Below are positions 34,522 through 46,610 of a DNA stretch of 64,000 bases, in pieces. The notes below the pieces were generated by a model. The model was not told where the DNA came from and searched no databases. It saw only the letters and a program-made list of their open reading frames with translations. How positions within the stretch are numbered: the first letter of the stretch is position 1; the number at the start of each line of letters is the position of its first letter. The stretch is from Ancistrus triradiatus. Its lineage: Eukaryota; Chordata; Actinopteri; Siluriformes; Loricariidae. The stretch is taken from positions 248,001-312,000 of the forward strand of contig JAJAGP010000568.1 of NCBI GenBank assembly GCA_025084515.1, in the 5' to 3' direction. The position numbers and the translations under genes are program-made.

Positions 34522-35184
34522 GTAAGATCCACTTCAGGTCAAGCCACTGAACGCCACTTACATGACAATTACAGCTGTCAAACCAGACCTAACATGTATT
34601 ATTCAGTCAAGAGCACAACACCACAGTCACCTTAGTTTCTAGTAAGTTGTAGCATCTGGTTTGAACTTGTAGACAATAATTATTTGTAATTTTTTTTTTG
34701 TATTAGTTGGTTATGTGACTTAAATGTAAGACTTGCTTTGTTATTGAATTCCATAGGTCTTGTAATGCATAGCAACTGAATAATAAAATGCAATCTACAT
34801 CTACTGAAAGAAGATACTTGACATGTTTTAAAGATGCAGTATTATGCATAGATGTTTTAAAGAAAAAAAATGCCAGTAAGTTGATGTATTTTTCACTCTT
34901 TTTATACTACAGTTTATGCTGCAGTTGTTGATCTCAATTGAAATTCAGTAGTTTTATTAAATTCAGTAATATTAATGTTCTGTACCTTGTTTTTTTTTTC
35001 TTATTTTGAATACAGTGTTTTGAATAATTTATGAATAATGTTTTTGGAAAGACAGACCAGCGCTTTTTGATATGGACCTATCTGGTCCCCTTTGAAAAAA
35101 GTTTGGATAATAATTTCAAACCACAATTATAATAATACATGCAAATATCCTTCCTTCAAACATTTTGACAGAGAGCAGTTATAT
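34522..35184. other. Unassigned AT-rich sequence
   Basis: No feature recognised. Confidence 0.5.
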
Positions 35185-35345
35185 TTTAGTTCCGACTTGG
35201 TCTTGACTCAGACTTGCATTCATTTTGTCTTGGTCCTGAAATGGGCTTGACACCCTTTGGACCTGACTCGGTCTCGGCTGTCTGGGTTATGGATTCGTCT
35301 TGTACTTGACAAAGGTGGTCTTGACTAAAGACCTTTAGAATGAAT
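35185..35345 (+). repeat. 'Gacttggtcttgactc' dispersed repeat fragment
   Basis: Repeated short phrases ('gacttggtcttgactcagac', 'gacctgactcggtctcgg', 'ggtcttgactaaagacc') match a class of fish repeats built from degenerate ACTCGG/CTTGACT units. The superfamily is not assigned. Confidence 0.45.
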
Positions 35346-36793
35346 AAAGACAGCTGCCTTTCACAGTTTTAGTAGGCTTATGCATGGTATAACACGAGAC
35401 CAGTGTGACTGCAGGGTTTCCTTCCCACCAAGTAGCAAATGCAGTATTATACAGAATATACACTATTTTTAAGTACTACAAATACTTTAATGCTTTTAAA
35501 TCAATTCAGTTCATTTGTTTATATCATGCCCTTGTTACTCAGCTGAGGCTGAAATGAAGCCATTCTTGATCCACTAATTTTTTTGGAAACCACCGTACCT
35601 GGCACATTTCCAGCACAATCTACAAGTACCTGAACTGCACACAGTTCTGTCAATTACAGGTATTTGATTGCTTGCTTGTGTGCCCAGGTTCAAAAGTTGT
35701 TGGAGATTTCCTTGCATAGAGTTGCGTGACTAGAGCCCTGGACGAAAACACAAAGACATTGTTTTCAGCGATCTAACCCCCTTTATGGTAACTCAACAGC
35801 ATTCCTGGCTCACATTCCTCAGGCATTGCTGCTGCGAAGGTTTTTTTTCTTCTCTATGGAGAAGGAAATTGAGATTCCTGCTTTTTTAACTGATTATAAT
35901 AGATCACAATGATAGAACCAGTGAGTTGAGTTTTTACACCCTGAACTGAATGGATTTTTTTTAATTGATCTTCATTTTAAGGTCTCTTTATGTCAATACT
36001 GTGTCAAGAATACACAAGGTTTTACTTATTTTTGCTATGCATGTATTTTTTCATAAGAAATAGAGCATTTAGTCCAACTGAAAGTTACATTCTGATTAAT
36101 GTGATTATATATGATATATAAATAAATCAAAAATGTAAAGCGCTTAACCACCAGGTCCATTATTGTCCCCTTTTTCAGTTGCCATACTGGTGAAGAATAC
36201 TCTAAATTCTTCCATTGTTTATCTCTCACACCACAACCTCAGACTTGTGTGGATTATTATGTTTGTGAGAAGTGTGTTAGGAGAGGCAAACAAAGAAACT
36301 CTTAGAGGATATGTCTCCAACTTGAACCCTTACACAACTGCGATTTAGCTATGTGTGAGTGTGGGAGCACAAGTACCGACAAATGCTTTCCAGATTGGTG
36401 TGGGGAATGATCATAACCAGAAAACTCTTTCCACACTCTTAAACAACACCAAAAATAACAAGAAGTAAAATGATGAAGAATGGAACACAGGGAGCATAAC
36501 TGAACGAAGAAAACTTTAGTATATAACCTCATATGTACTCAGAAACAAGCATACAGACAATACCCATGAACAAATACTGGCAGTAGAATAGTAGAACATC
36601 TCAAGTATGATTATGTCATAGAATGCCAGCTTTCTAACAGGTCATTTTGTTAAAGCTCTGCAGAGCTGTCCAGCTGAAACCTAAGTTGTTATTGTGAAGT
36701 GAAATAAGAGAAGTAGGAGCAACAATAGCTCAGCTGGGAGCTATGTCAAGTAGCATATACATCCATTCATTCATTTTGAATATGTAGCGTATA
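35346..36793. other. Unassigned AT-rich sequence
   Basis: No exon or transposon recognised. Confidence 0.5.
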
Positions 36794-36877
36794 TGGTGGT
36801 GCTTTAAAGTTTGTGAATCCTTTGGAATGTTCTATATTTTTCCGTAAATATGACTTAAAACATCAGCAAAATTAGCT

Positions 36878-37261
36878 TATCCATCCACAAAATGTTTTTG
36901 CAAGAACCTTCTGGATTGTCCATGTGTTCTTTTTGGAAAGAAGTGTTTTTTTCCTTGCAACATTGCCATGCACAGCATTGTTAATCAGTGTTCTCCTGAT
37001 GGTGGACTCGTGAACATTAAGGCTAGCCAGTGTGAGGGAGGAATTTAATTGCTCTACCCTGGGTTCATTTGTGACCTCGTAGACCTTGCCCTTGGAGTGA
37101 TCTTCACTGAGTAACAATGGTCTTGGATTTTCTCAATTTGTACACAATCTGTCTGACTGTGGATTGGTGGGGTCCTAACTCTTTAGTGATGGTTTTGTAA
37201 TTTTTTCCAGTCTTATGAGCATCAGCAACACTTTTTCTGAGGCCTCCTTAGTGTGAGTCAT
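36878..37261 (-). pseudogene. Tc1-C transposase N-terminal pseudogene
   Basis: The start codon is at 37261 on the minus strand, in 'gtatcatgactcacac'. The N-terminal helix-turn-helix region is represented by pieces such as ASLNVHESTIRRTL and KKTLLSKKN, shared with the copy at 38681-39717. Frameshifts occur between 37080 and 37250. The frame runs out before the first catalytic aspartate because the rest is deleted, so no nuclease domain exists. Confidence 0.8.
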
Positions 37262-37350
37262 GATACACTTCCACAAATATGCTGTGAAAACCAGATGTTG
37301 ATCCCTGTTCTTTAAATACTAGAGGACAATGGATCCCATTGACTGAAAAC

Positions 37351-37678
37351 ATTCATTCATTCATTCATTGACCTATCCGCTTAATCCTTGGTTAGGGTCA
37401 CAGGAAAGCCGGTGCCTAGCCAGCGACACAGAGTGCAAGGCAGGCACAACCATCGTAGGGCACATTCACTGACACGCTAAGGGCACTTTAGAAACTCCAA
37501 TCAACCAAACACGCATGTCTTTGGACTGTGGAATGAAACCGGAGTACCTGGAGAAAACCCACGCGGACATGGGGAGGACATGCAAACACCACACAGAAGG
37601 GATCCAGGCCACTCCACCTGGGATTGAACGCAGAACCTTCTTGCTGTGAGGCAAACATGCTACCTACCCTGAATGAAT
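37351..37678 (-). mobile_element. V-SINE inserted in a Tc1-C element
   Basis: A full V-SINE on the minus strand: (ATTC)n end at 37351-37370, conserved body ('catgtctttggactgtggaa'), and box-B-like 'gggattgaacg' near the right end. It is flanked by 'aaaac' on both sides (37346-37350 and 37679-37683). This is a likely target-site duplication and places the SINE insertion after the Tc1 insertion. Confidence 0.8.
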
Positions 37679-38084
37679 AAAACAACTGATCCTAATTTCA
37701 TCTATAAATGTAATTGCAAATCCTAGAGGTAAATATAGTTTTGTCACTCACATATATTTAATAAACTGGATAATTTTCCTCAGTAATAAATGACAGAGAA
37801 TAATATTATTGTCTCATTTCATTAAGTGGGTTCTCTTTATCTACTTTTAGTGAATATCTGATGATGTTTTAAGTCCCATCTGCAGAAGTATAAAATATAA
37901 AGGGTTTACAAACTTTCAAGAACCACGATAAAAAAATCACATGCATACTTGTAGCACTCACTACTGAGTTCCAGACTCTGGAAGCACTATCATCACAAAA
38001 ACGGTTTGATAAGAAATTCTTGAATTGAGTTTCTTCGGTTTAGCAGCCATATCTTTTGCACATACCAGTTGTTATATACAGTGA

Positions 38085-38190
38085 TACCTCGGTTCTCGTT
38101 CACCGAAACGACGAGTACAGAGCAAATTTGTCCCAAAAGGAATAATGTAAATTGAATTAATCCGTTCCAGACCCCCAGAAAAAAAAAAAT
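38085..38190 (+). repeat. 'cagtgatacctcggttctcg' dispersed repeat fragment
   Basis: Starts 'acagtgatacctcggttctc' and continues 'ttgtcccaaaaggaataatg' and 'ttaatccgttccagaccccc', a common fish repeat end. It is related in wording to 1446-1545. Unclassified. Confidence 0.5.
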
Positions 38191-38550
38191 AGTTGTATTG
38201 TACAGGTGCTCCATGACTTATGATGGGGATACATCATATAAACACAAATTCAAGGATGAATCATAAATGTATTATGAACCAAGGAGTTTAATATAGTTTA
38301 TGCTGTATCATAACAGAGACATCCTTATTGTTTATAACACTTATACAATAACCTGCAGTTGGCCAAAATCATTAACACAAAGCTTATTATAAAGTGTTGA
38401 AAAATCTCATGTAATTTAGTGAGTAATGGATTGAAAATGAAAAGTAAAAGCAAAATACTTACTCTGTTGGTGAACTCAGAGTACTAACATAGCTGCTAAT
38501 CTAACTGCAGCATGTGTTCGGATGGATTCAGTTCAGTTGTTTTCCTTTCG

Positions 38551-39896
38551 GTTGAAATTAGAGTCAGGTGTTTTCAGTCAATAGAATGACAATCAGGTGT
38601 GAGTGGGCACCCTGTTTTATTTAAAGAACAGGGATCTATCAAAGTCTGCTCTTCACAACACACGTTTGTGGAAGTGTATCATGGCACAAACAAAGGTCAT
38701 TTCTGAGGACCTCAGAAAAAGAGTTGTTGATGCTCATCAGGCTGGGAAAGGTTTCAAAACCATCTCTAAAGAGTTTGGAGTCCACCAATCCACAGTCAGG
38801 CAGATTGTGTACAAATGGAGGAAATTCAAGACCAACGTTACACTCCCCAGGAGTGGTCGACCAACAAAGATTAGTCCAAGAACAAGGAGTGTAATAGTTG
38901 GCGAGGTCACAAAGGACCCCAGGGTGACTTCTAAGCAACTGAAGGCTTCTCTCACATTGGCTAATGTTAATGTTCATGAGTCCACCATCAGAAGAACACT
39001 GAACAACTATGGTGTGCATGGCAGGGTTGCAAGGGGAAAGCCACTGCTCTCCAAAAAGAACTGTTTGTTTGCAGTTTGCTAAAGATCACGTGGACAAGCC
39101 AGAAGGCTATTGTAAGAATGTTTTGTGGACGGATGAGACCAAAATAGAACTTTTTGTTTTCAAAGAAAAGCGTTATGTTTGGAGAAAGGAAAACTTTATC
39201 CCATGTGTGAAACATGGTGGTGGTAGTATCATGGATTGGGCCTGATTTGCTGCATCTAGGCCAGCATGATTTGCCATCATTGATGGAACAATTAATTCTG
39301 AATGATATCAGAGAATTCTAAAAGAAAATGTCATGACATCTGTCCATGAACTGAATCTCAAGAGAAGGTGGGTCATGCAGCAAGACAACGACCCTAAGCT
39401 CATAAGTCGTTCTACCAAAGAATGGTTACAAAAGAATAAACTTAATGTTTTGGAATGGCCAAGTCAAAGTCCTGACCTTAATCTAATCAAAATGTTGTGA
39501 AAGGACCTGAAGCGAGCTGTTAATGAGGAAACCTACCAACATCCCAGAGTTGAAGCTGCTCTGTACAGAGGAATGGGCTAAAATTCCTCCAAGCCAGTGT
39601 GCAGGACTGATCAACAGTTACAGGAAACGTTTAGTTGCAGTTACTGCTGCACAGGGGGGGTCACACCAGATACTGAAAGCAAAGGTTCATATACTTTTGC
39701 CACTCACTAATATGTAATATTGGATCATTTTCCTCAATATATAATTGACCAAGTATAGTATTTTTGTCTCATTTGTTTAACTGGGTTCCCTTTATCTACT
39801 TCTAGGACTTGTGTGAAAATTTGATGATGGTTTAGGTCATAATTTTGCAGAAATATAGAAAATTCTAATGGGTTGACAAACTTTGAAGCACCACTG
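38551..39896 (+). mobile_element. Tc1-like element 'C', 5'-truncated copy
   Basis: The right terminus 'caaactttgaagcaccactg' is followed by TA (39897-39898). The left terminal repeat is missing: homology begins in the leader at 'ttgaaattagagtcaggtg'. It carries most of the transposase coding sequence. Confidence 0.85.
38681..39717 (+). pseudogene. Tc1-C transposase pseudogene
   Basis: This is the best preserved transposase here. The first ~125 codons are open and hold the two helix-turn-helix motifs (KTISKEFGVHQSTVRQIVYKW; RSGRPTKISPRT as the linker). A frameshift occurs near 39055. The first catalytic Asp is present in WTDETK (39132-39134) and the second in QQDND (39384-39386). At the third position, 34 residues later, glutamate is replaced by lysine (aaa, 39489-39491) and the nearby tryptophan codon is a stop (tga, 39498-39500). 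Both changes are G-to-A. More frame breaks lie around 39245 and 39520. The C-terminus ends LLPLTNM. The protein would be inactive. Confidence 0.9.
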
Positions 39897-39898
39897 TA

Positions 39899-41575
39899 TT
39901 GTGAATCTAAATCACTGAATCGCTGTGTGCTGAATCGTGAATTGAGTTTCGGCTGAAATGAGTCACGCAGCTCAACAAGTTTAAGCAAGTGCACTTTGTT
40001 AATCAGAGTTTTACTAGTAAAAATGCATCAAGAAACTAATTTGACGAACTCCAAGGTGGTCAGAAATCCACCACTACCGGTGGAATACAGCACCCCTGCA
40101 GCAGAGTGGGTTAACTGCTTTGCTCTAGAGCTAGCTTGGCAAAGCATTTGAACCCTCAACCCTCAAGCCACCACTGCAAATTTGCTTCCAACTTATTGGC
40201 AACAGACGTTGGCAGAACCCGCCAAAACAGAGCCTCGAACTCATCTTTATTTAAAACTTTGGAACAGGTCTTATCTTTCAGCATCAGTGCCTTATTAATG
40301 CTCTGGTGGCTGAATGGAAGTAAATCCCTGAAGTCATAGTTCAAAATCTGATTAAAATTTTTTACAGATCAATGGAAGCTGTTATAGCAGCAAAGTGGAG
40401 ACCAGCCCCATACTAACGTTCATGGTGCTAGAAAGAGAACTTCAACTTCCATATGTGTTACTTTTTTTCTATATAATGTACCTCAAATTCTTCAAATGAC
40501 AATAAATGAGGACAAAATTCATTGTCATGTGAAATAAAACTGAAGCTGACCACAGTACAATCCGTACAAAGCTTGAAAGAGCCCCACACATAAGAAGAAG
40601 CTTGGGATTCGTCAAGCGCCCGGGTTGGAGTCAGTGACTCAAGACTAAGTGAGAATGCTAAACACAGATGGATTTTAGCCAGGGTCCTTATGCAGACAAG
40701 AGCACCACTCAGACGAGAGCGGAAGAAGGTCTTTGAGGGTGATCATTGTTGTATGAGATTCATTAAAACTTCAGCCAGAGAGGGGTCTCATCAGACGTTC
40801 CAATGCTGGATGTTATCTCTAACACAGGCTTCTATTCAGCATCACTGGACACAAACGTTTCCTTATGTGGGCTTATAATCAAGCCTCAGTGATGGCTTAG
40901 TGGGAGTGGAAGAGGCTTAGATTGTGGCAATTACAAACCAAGTACTCATGGGTTTATGCGATTCACCAGATCCGAGAGCCAAAGCTGTAGAAATGTGTAG
41001 TGGAGTTCATATGTGAAAAAACAAATGTAAGAATGTAGATGTACATAGTACACATATACATCTCTTTATCCCATAGTTTCTGGTCTGGTTTCTGCCTTCA
41101 TTTCATCAACCATGTTTGTATTTCCACTTCATCTGGCAATTGTTTTATAAACAGCAGCCAGGAAACTTCGAATTGGTTTGCCATGTTGGCTGGCCAAGTG
41201 AAAGGGCAGCTCTAGGCCAACGTGTCTATTTCCTTTAAGATTACAGAGCTTTCGTGGGAAAAGCACACTTACAACCACCATAGTTTAAAGTCAGAAAAGT
41301 CCAGACAGGAAACAAGCTGAATTATTTGAAATGGAAATCTACTGAGTTTGTCTTTATAGCCTTGCTGATGTTTCTTAAATTCTGCTGGGTTTTGACCCTT
41401 GTGTGGGCCTGATGTTCATTTGACTGATTGAGCAGCCAAAGAGGCGTAATTAACAACCCATTTCTGGTACGTATGACTTCGCTAACCAAGTGCATATGAC
41501 TTTACTAATCATTTAAAGACATTAGACCACACAGTTTAACCTTTAATAGTTTCTTCCTCTCCAGACCACAGAGGT
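39899..41575. other. Unassigned sequence
   Basis: No exon or transposon recognised. The GC-richer stretch at 40580-40870 has no long open frame and no known motif. Confidence 0.45.
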
Positions 41576-41579
41576 TAGT

Positions 41580-41890
41580 CCATTTACACTGCTGATTTAT
41601 TGGCACCTCTGCATTTAGTTCTACTTTTGGCACCATAACAGCAATTCCCTTGCAATTATTGTTGAGACTGGAGAATATAATATCACTTCAAATTGTATGG
41701 GGTTCTATGCCCTCACTTATCGGCTCTCCTCTTCATCTCATCCCACATGTTTTCAGCTGGCTTTGAACATGACAATGGGATCTTCGTTTCAAAAGTTTTA
41801 AATCACTGATCTGCTTGAAAATCAAATAGTTAATGATACAGTTCCCAGGGTACAGCTTCAGAGATCCTCCACCATACTTAATAGTGCAGT
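41580..41890 (-). mobile_element. Possible Tc1-like relic, minus strand
   Basis: 'ttattggcacctctgcattt', 'catctcatcccacatgtttt' and 'cctccaccatactta' appear in the order expected of the inverse of a fish Tc1-like transposase region. The text is too decayed to define ends or frame. Confidence 0.35.
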
Positions 41891-43344
41891 TAATATTATT
41901 TTATGTATACCCACCATTCTTCTTTCTAGTCCAAACTAGGACTCTGTCACACTGTCACAAATTGCTAAAATCTGTTCTAAATGTGTGAGTTAGAATTCCA
42001 CACAGTCACATTTCTCCGAGTGCATGACGTTTGTTTTGGTATCTCCCTGGCACATGTACACCATTAACCAATCAGTTTAGATTCGCCCCTCCCTACCTGC
42101 TTTCCTTGACTATGCGTTCATCAGCTATGTACACAGATAGATCATTAAACACCGGAATCCAGTGTGAAAGCATGTAAGCCCTTCTGTATGAGATCTGTGG
42201 TTTAGCACATTTAGCTGGTACCTGGACACAAATTCATTGATTAAAACTACCAAGAGTCAAAGTATTAATATGTGAAATTTATAAAAAGTGCATTTACATA
42301 ATTACATATGTATTGAACACCTGAGACACTGAACAACATGTGCAATGTAATTCAACCATTTTATTTTATTTTTAAGTCTTCCACTTAACCCTGCAATTAT
42401 ATTTTTTTATACATATTGTTATACAATATTTTATAAATATTTCAATTATTACAAATGCACTTTTATGATGTATAATGTTTTATGTTTAAATAATTGTGTT
42501 TTATTTATTTATTTATTTTTCAGTATGATTGACTCAGAAACTGTTACCTCTACCTACCTTTGTTATTCATTAAAGCTACTTGTGACATGTGCTATGAGCA
42601 AAGTTGCATCCTTTTTTCACCCTGCCTGACAAAAAGAAACACCTATTTTTTCTAGTTCCATGTTTTCATGCCTAATCTGGACAAAAAAAGTAAAAAAAAA
42701 AAAAAAAGAAAATTAAAAAAGTTAATGTTTGTGCTCCTGTTAATGTAAAATCAGGAGTGCCAGTGCTATTGGGTAAAAAGTTTACCGTTGATCCCTGCCA
42801 TAGCTGAGATACAACTGCATGTCAAGAAAATGATTCATCAACATGCATGGTCATTGATTAATATAAAACATGGGTGCAACCAAATCAGAGGTTGGTGCGA
42901 CCAGCTAAGAAAGTCTAGACGAGTCTATAGATCTGCAAACCCAGTGATTGTTGCCAAAAGCTCTATTTACTCATTTGAGCAAAGCAAAGGTTCTAGTAGC
43001 ATCTAGAATACTCCAGATGCATACAAATAGTTTTTTTGCATAATCCTTTAAGTTTATGCTTCTCTAATTAATGTTAACGAATCAGTAATTGCATACTCAC
43101 ATTAAGCCGGGTTACCTTGAACATCACCAGTACTTCAGTCAATTTTTATTCATTATAGGCTTTCTTGATTGGTGGGTGGGGGAGGTGAACGTAACACATT
43201 TAATGCTCCAGCTTCAATAGTTTTCATATTATGGTTGCTATGGTTACATAGTATGTATTGTAAGCATTACACTGAAAATAACTTTTTTGACCATAGCAGT
43301 TTTATTACTGTATATGCAGTCGAAGAAATGAGTATTTATTGCTG
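41891..43344. other. Unassigned AT-rich sequence
   Basis: No feature recognised. (TTTA)n near 42500 and an A-run near 42690 are simple repeats. Confidence 0.5.
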
Positions 43345-43410
43345 TAAACAAGCTCAATCTCGTTGTACATGTGACTGTACATTGACAATAAAGGCTTATC
43401 TTATCTTACC
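43345..43410 (+). mobile_element. LINE-like 3' end fragment
   Basis: 'caatctcgttgtacatgtga' then 'gacaataaaggcttatctta' resembles the short 3' terminus of fish non-LTR elements that end in a TCTTA-type pentamer repeat. Only about 65 bases are present. Confidence 0.4.
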
Positions 43411-43508
43411 TAGGATTTGGCCTAACAGCCCATATCTACAGTCCTGTGCACAAGTCTTAGGCATTCTATGTACACAGTTGATATTCTGCTCATCATTTAT
43501 GTAAGTTT

Positions 43509-44157
43509 TAGTGGTCACTGCACTTTGTAGTTCTACAGTTATACAGACTGTAGTTCATCTGTTTTTCTAAATACTTTGTTGGCCCACTTTACTCTGTTCT
43601 CTAATGTTCAGGACCCCCACAGGACCACCACCGATCAGGTACTAATTAGGTGGTGGACCATTCTCAGCACTGCACTGACACTGATGTGGTTCTGGTATGA
43701 ATGGATCAGACACAACAGTGCTGCTAGAGTTTTAAACCACATCAGTGTTACTGCTGGACTGAAAATAGTCCATCAGGCAAAAATGTCTAACCACCATCGT
43801 CCTGCAGGCTGTGTCCTGTGAGCACTGACGAAGGATTAGAGGATAACTAAAACAATCTGTGCAGCAACAAATGAGCTACTGTCTCTTACTTTACACCTAT
43901 GAGGTGGAGCAATAAGGTGAAAGTCTGTAATAAAGTGAACGGTGAACACCAGCACCATTGCTGTGTCTGATCAAATTGTACCAGCACAACACACTAACAA
44001 AAGAGAATGATCCGCCACCTAAATAGTATCTGCTCTGTGGTGGTCCTGTGGGGGTACTGACCAATAGAGAACAGAGTAAAGGGGACGAACAAAGTATGTA
44101 GAGAATCAGATGGACTACAGTCCGCAATTGTAGAACTGCAAAGTGCAGTGACCACTA
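43509..44157. mobile_element. Long-inverted-repeat (foldback) element 'F', copy 1
   Basis: 'tagtggtcactgcactttgt' at the left is matched by its exact inverse at the right, 'gcaaagtgcagtgaccacta' allowing one change. The inverted similarity continues inward over 'gtagtccatctg', 'ggaccaccac' and 'ggtggtggaccattctcagc', each present in inverse form on the other arm. Length is 649 bp with no transposase frame. I see no clear target duplication. Related copies lie at 45120-45223 and 58392-58890. Confidence 0.75.
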
Positions 44158-44419
44158 CAAGTCATTTCAAAATAAACATTTCAAAATAATAAAACACACA
44201 CATCCAGTAAGCTGGAAGTTAACCTATAATAAGCATTTCAGGAAAAAAAAAAAATCAGGTAATATCCTTTTTAATATAAATATTGGTCGCTGGTTAAAAC
44301 TGTGCATAGAGGCATTACTTTTAAGATCTTCCTTAAAGACAATTGACTTAAAAAGCACATTGTAATCGGAATCTGTTGCATTTCTCAGTTCAATATAATG
44401 TAAACAGGAATTGAAGACA

Positions 44420-44650
44420 GCAGATTATACGTCACTGTGTTGCGCAGCGAGGATTAATAGCGAGTGTTGGCACCGTGGCTATGCGTGACAAGGAGGAATA
44501 CACCTGTCTGCGTGTGCAGGTAGAGGAGGGAGCGTGAGCACGCAGGGACCTGCCTCCAGAACAATGCTGCTCATTGTGCCCGAGCTCCTGCTGCTGCCGC
44601 TTCAGAGAGGTGGAGAGCTAGGGACGCGTGTGAGTGTATCCTCACCTTCT
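44420..44650 (+). other. GC-richer patch; possible exon-like sequence
   Basis: CpG-containing text ('gttgcgcagcgagg', 'gtgagcacgcaggg', 'ctagggacgcgtgtgag') stands out from AT-rich surroundings. A frame starting at 44564 opens with MLLIVPELLLLPLQ, a hydrophobic signal-like run, followed by 'gagag|gtggag', which could be a weak splice donor. No homologous family is recognised and chance is a serious alternative. Confidence 0.2.
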
Positions 44651-44959
44651 ACACATACACACACACACGAAAAGACATGTACATACAATCCCAAGCAGTT
44701 GCATTTGATCACACCCACCCACACACACATCATATCTTAAGCCCACAGATTGGCCATAAGCACCTCGGGTCAGAATCTGCTCTTAGTACATAACATGTCT
44801 CCTCACAGCCAGTACATGGAGGAAATGTTATGACGCATTGTTGTTATTTTTCCCTTGTTTTCTGAAAAAAGATGTCTGGTTTTCTTCACACAAAAGGCCA
44901 GTAACCAAATTAACCAATATAAGAATCTGGTCAATCATGTGTTAGGATTCTAAATTAAT

Positions 44960-45116
44960 AGCAAGCTTATGAAGTAGATAACCTGTATATCATGTACATT
45001 TACATTTACCTTAGGGCTGCTGCTAATAAGCATTTTTAATCCATTAATATATTTTTTAATTATTACCTTACTAACTATATTGTCATCAACCAAATATAAA
45101 TGAGAAATTACAGATT
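44960..45116 (+). repeat. 157-bp direct repeat, copy 1
   Basis: It starts 'agcaagcttatgaagtagat' and ends 'aaatgagaaattacaga'. It recurs 264 bases downstream with scattered differences. The pair flanks a fragment of foldback element F. Confidence 0.85.
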
Positions 45117-45119
45117 GTC

Positions 45120-45223
45120 ATCCATGTCGGTCTACATACTTACTCTGTTCTCTAATGGTCAGGACCACCACAGATCAGATACGTCTTGGGTGGTGGATCA
45201 TTCTCAGCACTGCAGTGAATGAC
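45120..45223 (+). mobile_element. Foldback element 'F', one-arm fragment
   Basis: 'ctctgttctctaatggtcag', 'gaccaccacagatcag' and 'ggtggtggatcattctcagc' match the left arm of the copy at 43509-44157. No second arm is present. It lies exactly between the two 157-bp direct repeats. Confidence 0.7.
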
Positions 45224-45381
45224 AGCAAGCTTATGAAGTAGATATCCTGCATATTACTTGCATGCGTTACCCTAGGGCTGCCACTAACCAGCATGTTTAA
45301 CCTATTAATATATTTACTTTTTATTAATACCTGACTAACTATAATGACATTAACCAAATATGAATGAGAAATTACAGACTA
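45224..45381 (+). repeat. 157-bp direct repeat, copy 2
   Basis: Second copy of the 44960-45116 sequence. The same first 20 bases continue through 'ccattaatatat'-like and 'tgagaaattacaga' blocks with about one change in ten. Confidence 0.85.
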
Positions 45382-45815
45382 TACTCCATCTGTTTTTTAT
45401 ATTAAATTACAGCTTTAACAAGATTAATTCTTCCTAGTAGCCATATTTTCTACTGGACAGTCATATTTTCTAATGGACACCATGTAGTGTGTAAAATGGA
45501 CACCATTTTAAGTGCTTGTATGTTAAAATGAGCAGCCAAAAACATTCATTTCGGTTCATAATTTTTTACCTACTTTAAATAGTTCTAGCTACTATCAGAG
45601 ATAAGGATAGTAGATGAGGAGGACAATAGAACAGAAGATAGAAGGGGACGAGATAAATATTTTAGGGAGTATGAGGGAGAGAGGGAGGTGTGTACACAGT
45701 TCAGTAATCTATGGATAATGTCACTGGAAACTGTGTGTTATGTGAGAGTGGTTCTAATTTTTGCTGAAACTGAATGGAATTGATCTTTCACCACTAAACT
45801 GAAATTTTGCCCTAA

Positions 45816-46317
45816 GGGTGTGTTCACACTTGGCACGTTTGATTTGATTAAAAGTGTGAACGCTGCCATACAAACTATTGCTTCCAAATGAACTGGTGCG
45901 GTCCAATTGATGAATTGGTGAATGCAGCACAAAACAAAAATGCGTAATTTACTTATCTCGTAAAAAATCATGGAATTTACTAATATAAGTTATATAACTT
46001 GAAATTCTTTCATTCCAAAGGACAGAATAATCAAATATTCCTGCTTATTTCTCGTTATAGGAGGTATAGTGGCTCTATAAACGTCAATACCACTGTGAAC
46101 GTTTGGAAAGTTTGGTCAATTTGGTCTCAAACGTCATAAAAGCTGTCCAGTGTGTGTGACCTTATTCATGTGACTTCTTTACATATATTGGTTCGACATT
46201 AAGAATGTCAGAATGAACGCTAAGCGAACCAGGAATGTATAACCTAAAATGCAACAATGTATTATTTTCTGCTTTGGTCCGGACCAAGTGAACTGAGCTA
46301 CAAGTATGAACACACCC
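45816..46317. mobile_element. MITE with 'gggtgtgttcacacttgg' ends
   Basis: The left end 'gggtgtgttcacacttggc' has its inverse 'agtatgaacacaccc' at the right. Internal phrases ('ggtccggaccaagtgaac', 'agtgtgaacg') are typical of this fish repeat type. About 500 bp, non-coding. No confident target duplication, so the superfamily is left open. Confidence 0.6.
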
Positions 46318-46389
46318 TATTTAGAACATTTAGACTTTAAAAAGTTAACAGTGATTCACTGTGTCATGTTAAGGTTATGTTGAGAGGTT

Positions 46390-46610
46390 CGGGCAGCATG
46401 GTGGCAGAAGGTTAGCATGGTTGCCTCACAGCTCCAGCGGTCTTTGGTTTGATCCCTACCTCGGAGTCTGCCAGTGTGGAGTTTGCATGTTCTCCTCATG
46501 TCTGCATGGGTTTACTCTGGGTACACCAGTTTTCTCCCACATGACAAAGACATACCCTAAAATTGGCCCGATATGAATATGTCTGACTAGAGAACCACAT
46601 TGAGAGGTTC
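46390..46610 (+). mobile_element. V-SINE, diverged copy
   Basis: 'gggcagcatggtggcagaag', 'gcctcacagctccagcggtc', 'tgcatgggtttactctgggt' and 'aaattggcccgatatgaata' follow the V-SINE order. Confidence 0.75.

Larger units (their letters stand above)
36794..37928 (-). mobile_element. Tc1-like element 'C', internally deleted minus-strand copy
   Basis: Terminal repeats 'tggtggtgctttaaagtttg' and 'acaaactttcaagaaccacg' are inverse to each other and flanked by TA (36792-36793 and 37929-37930). The catalytic half of the transposase gene is missing: the left terminal repeat joins directly to the middle of the coding region near 36878. A SINE is inserted at 37351-37678. Confidence 0.85.
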
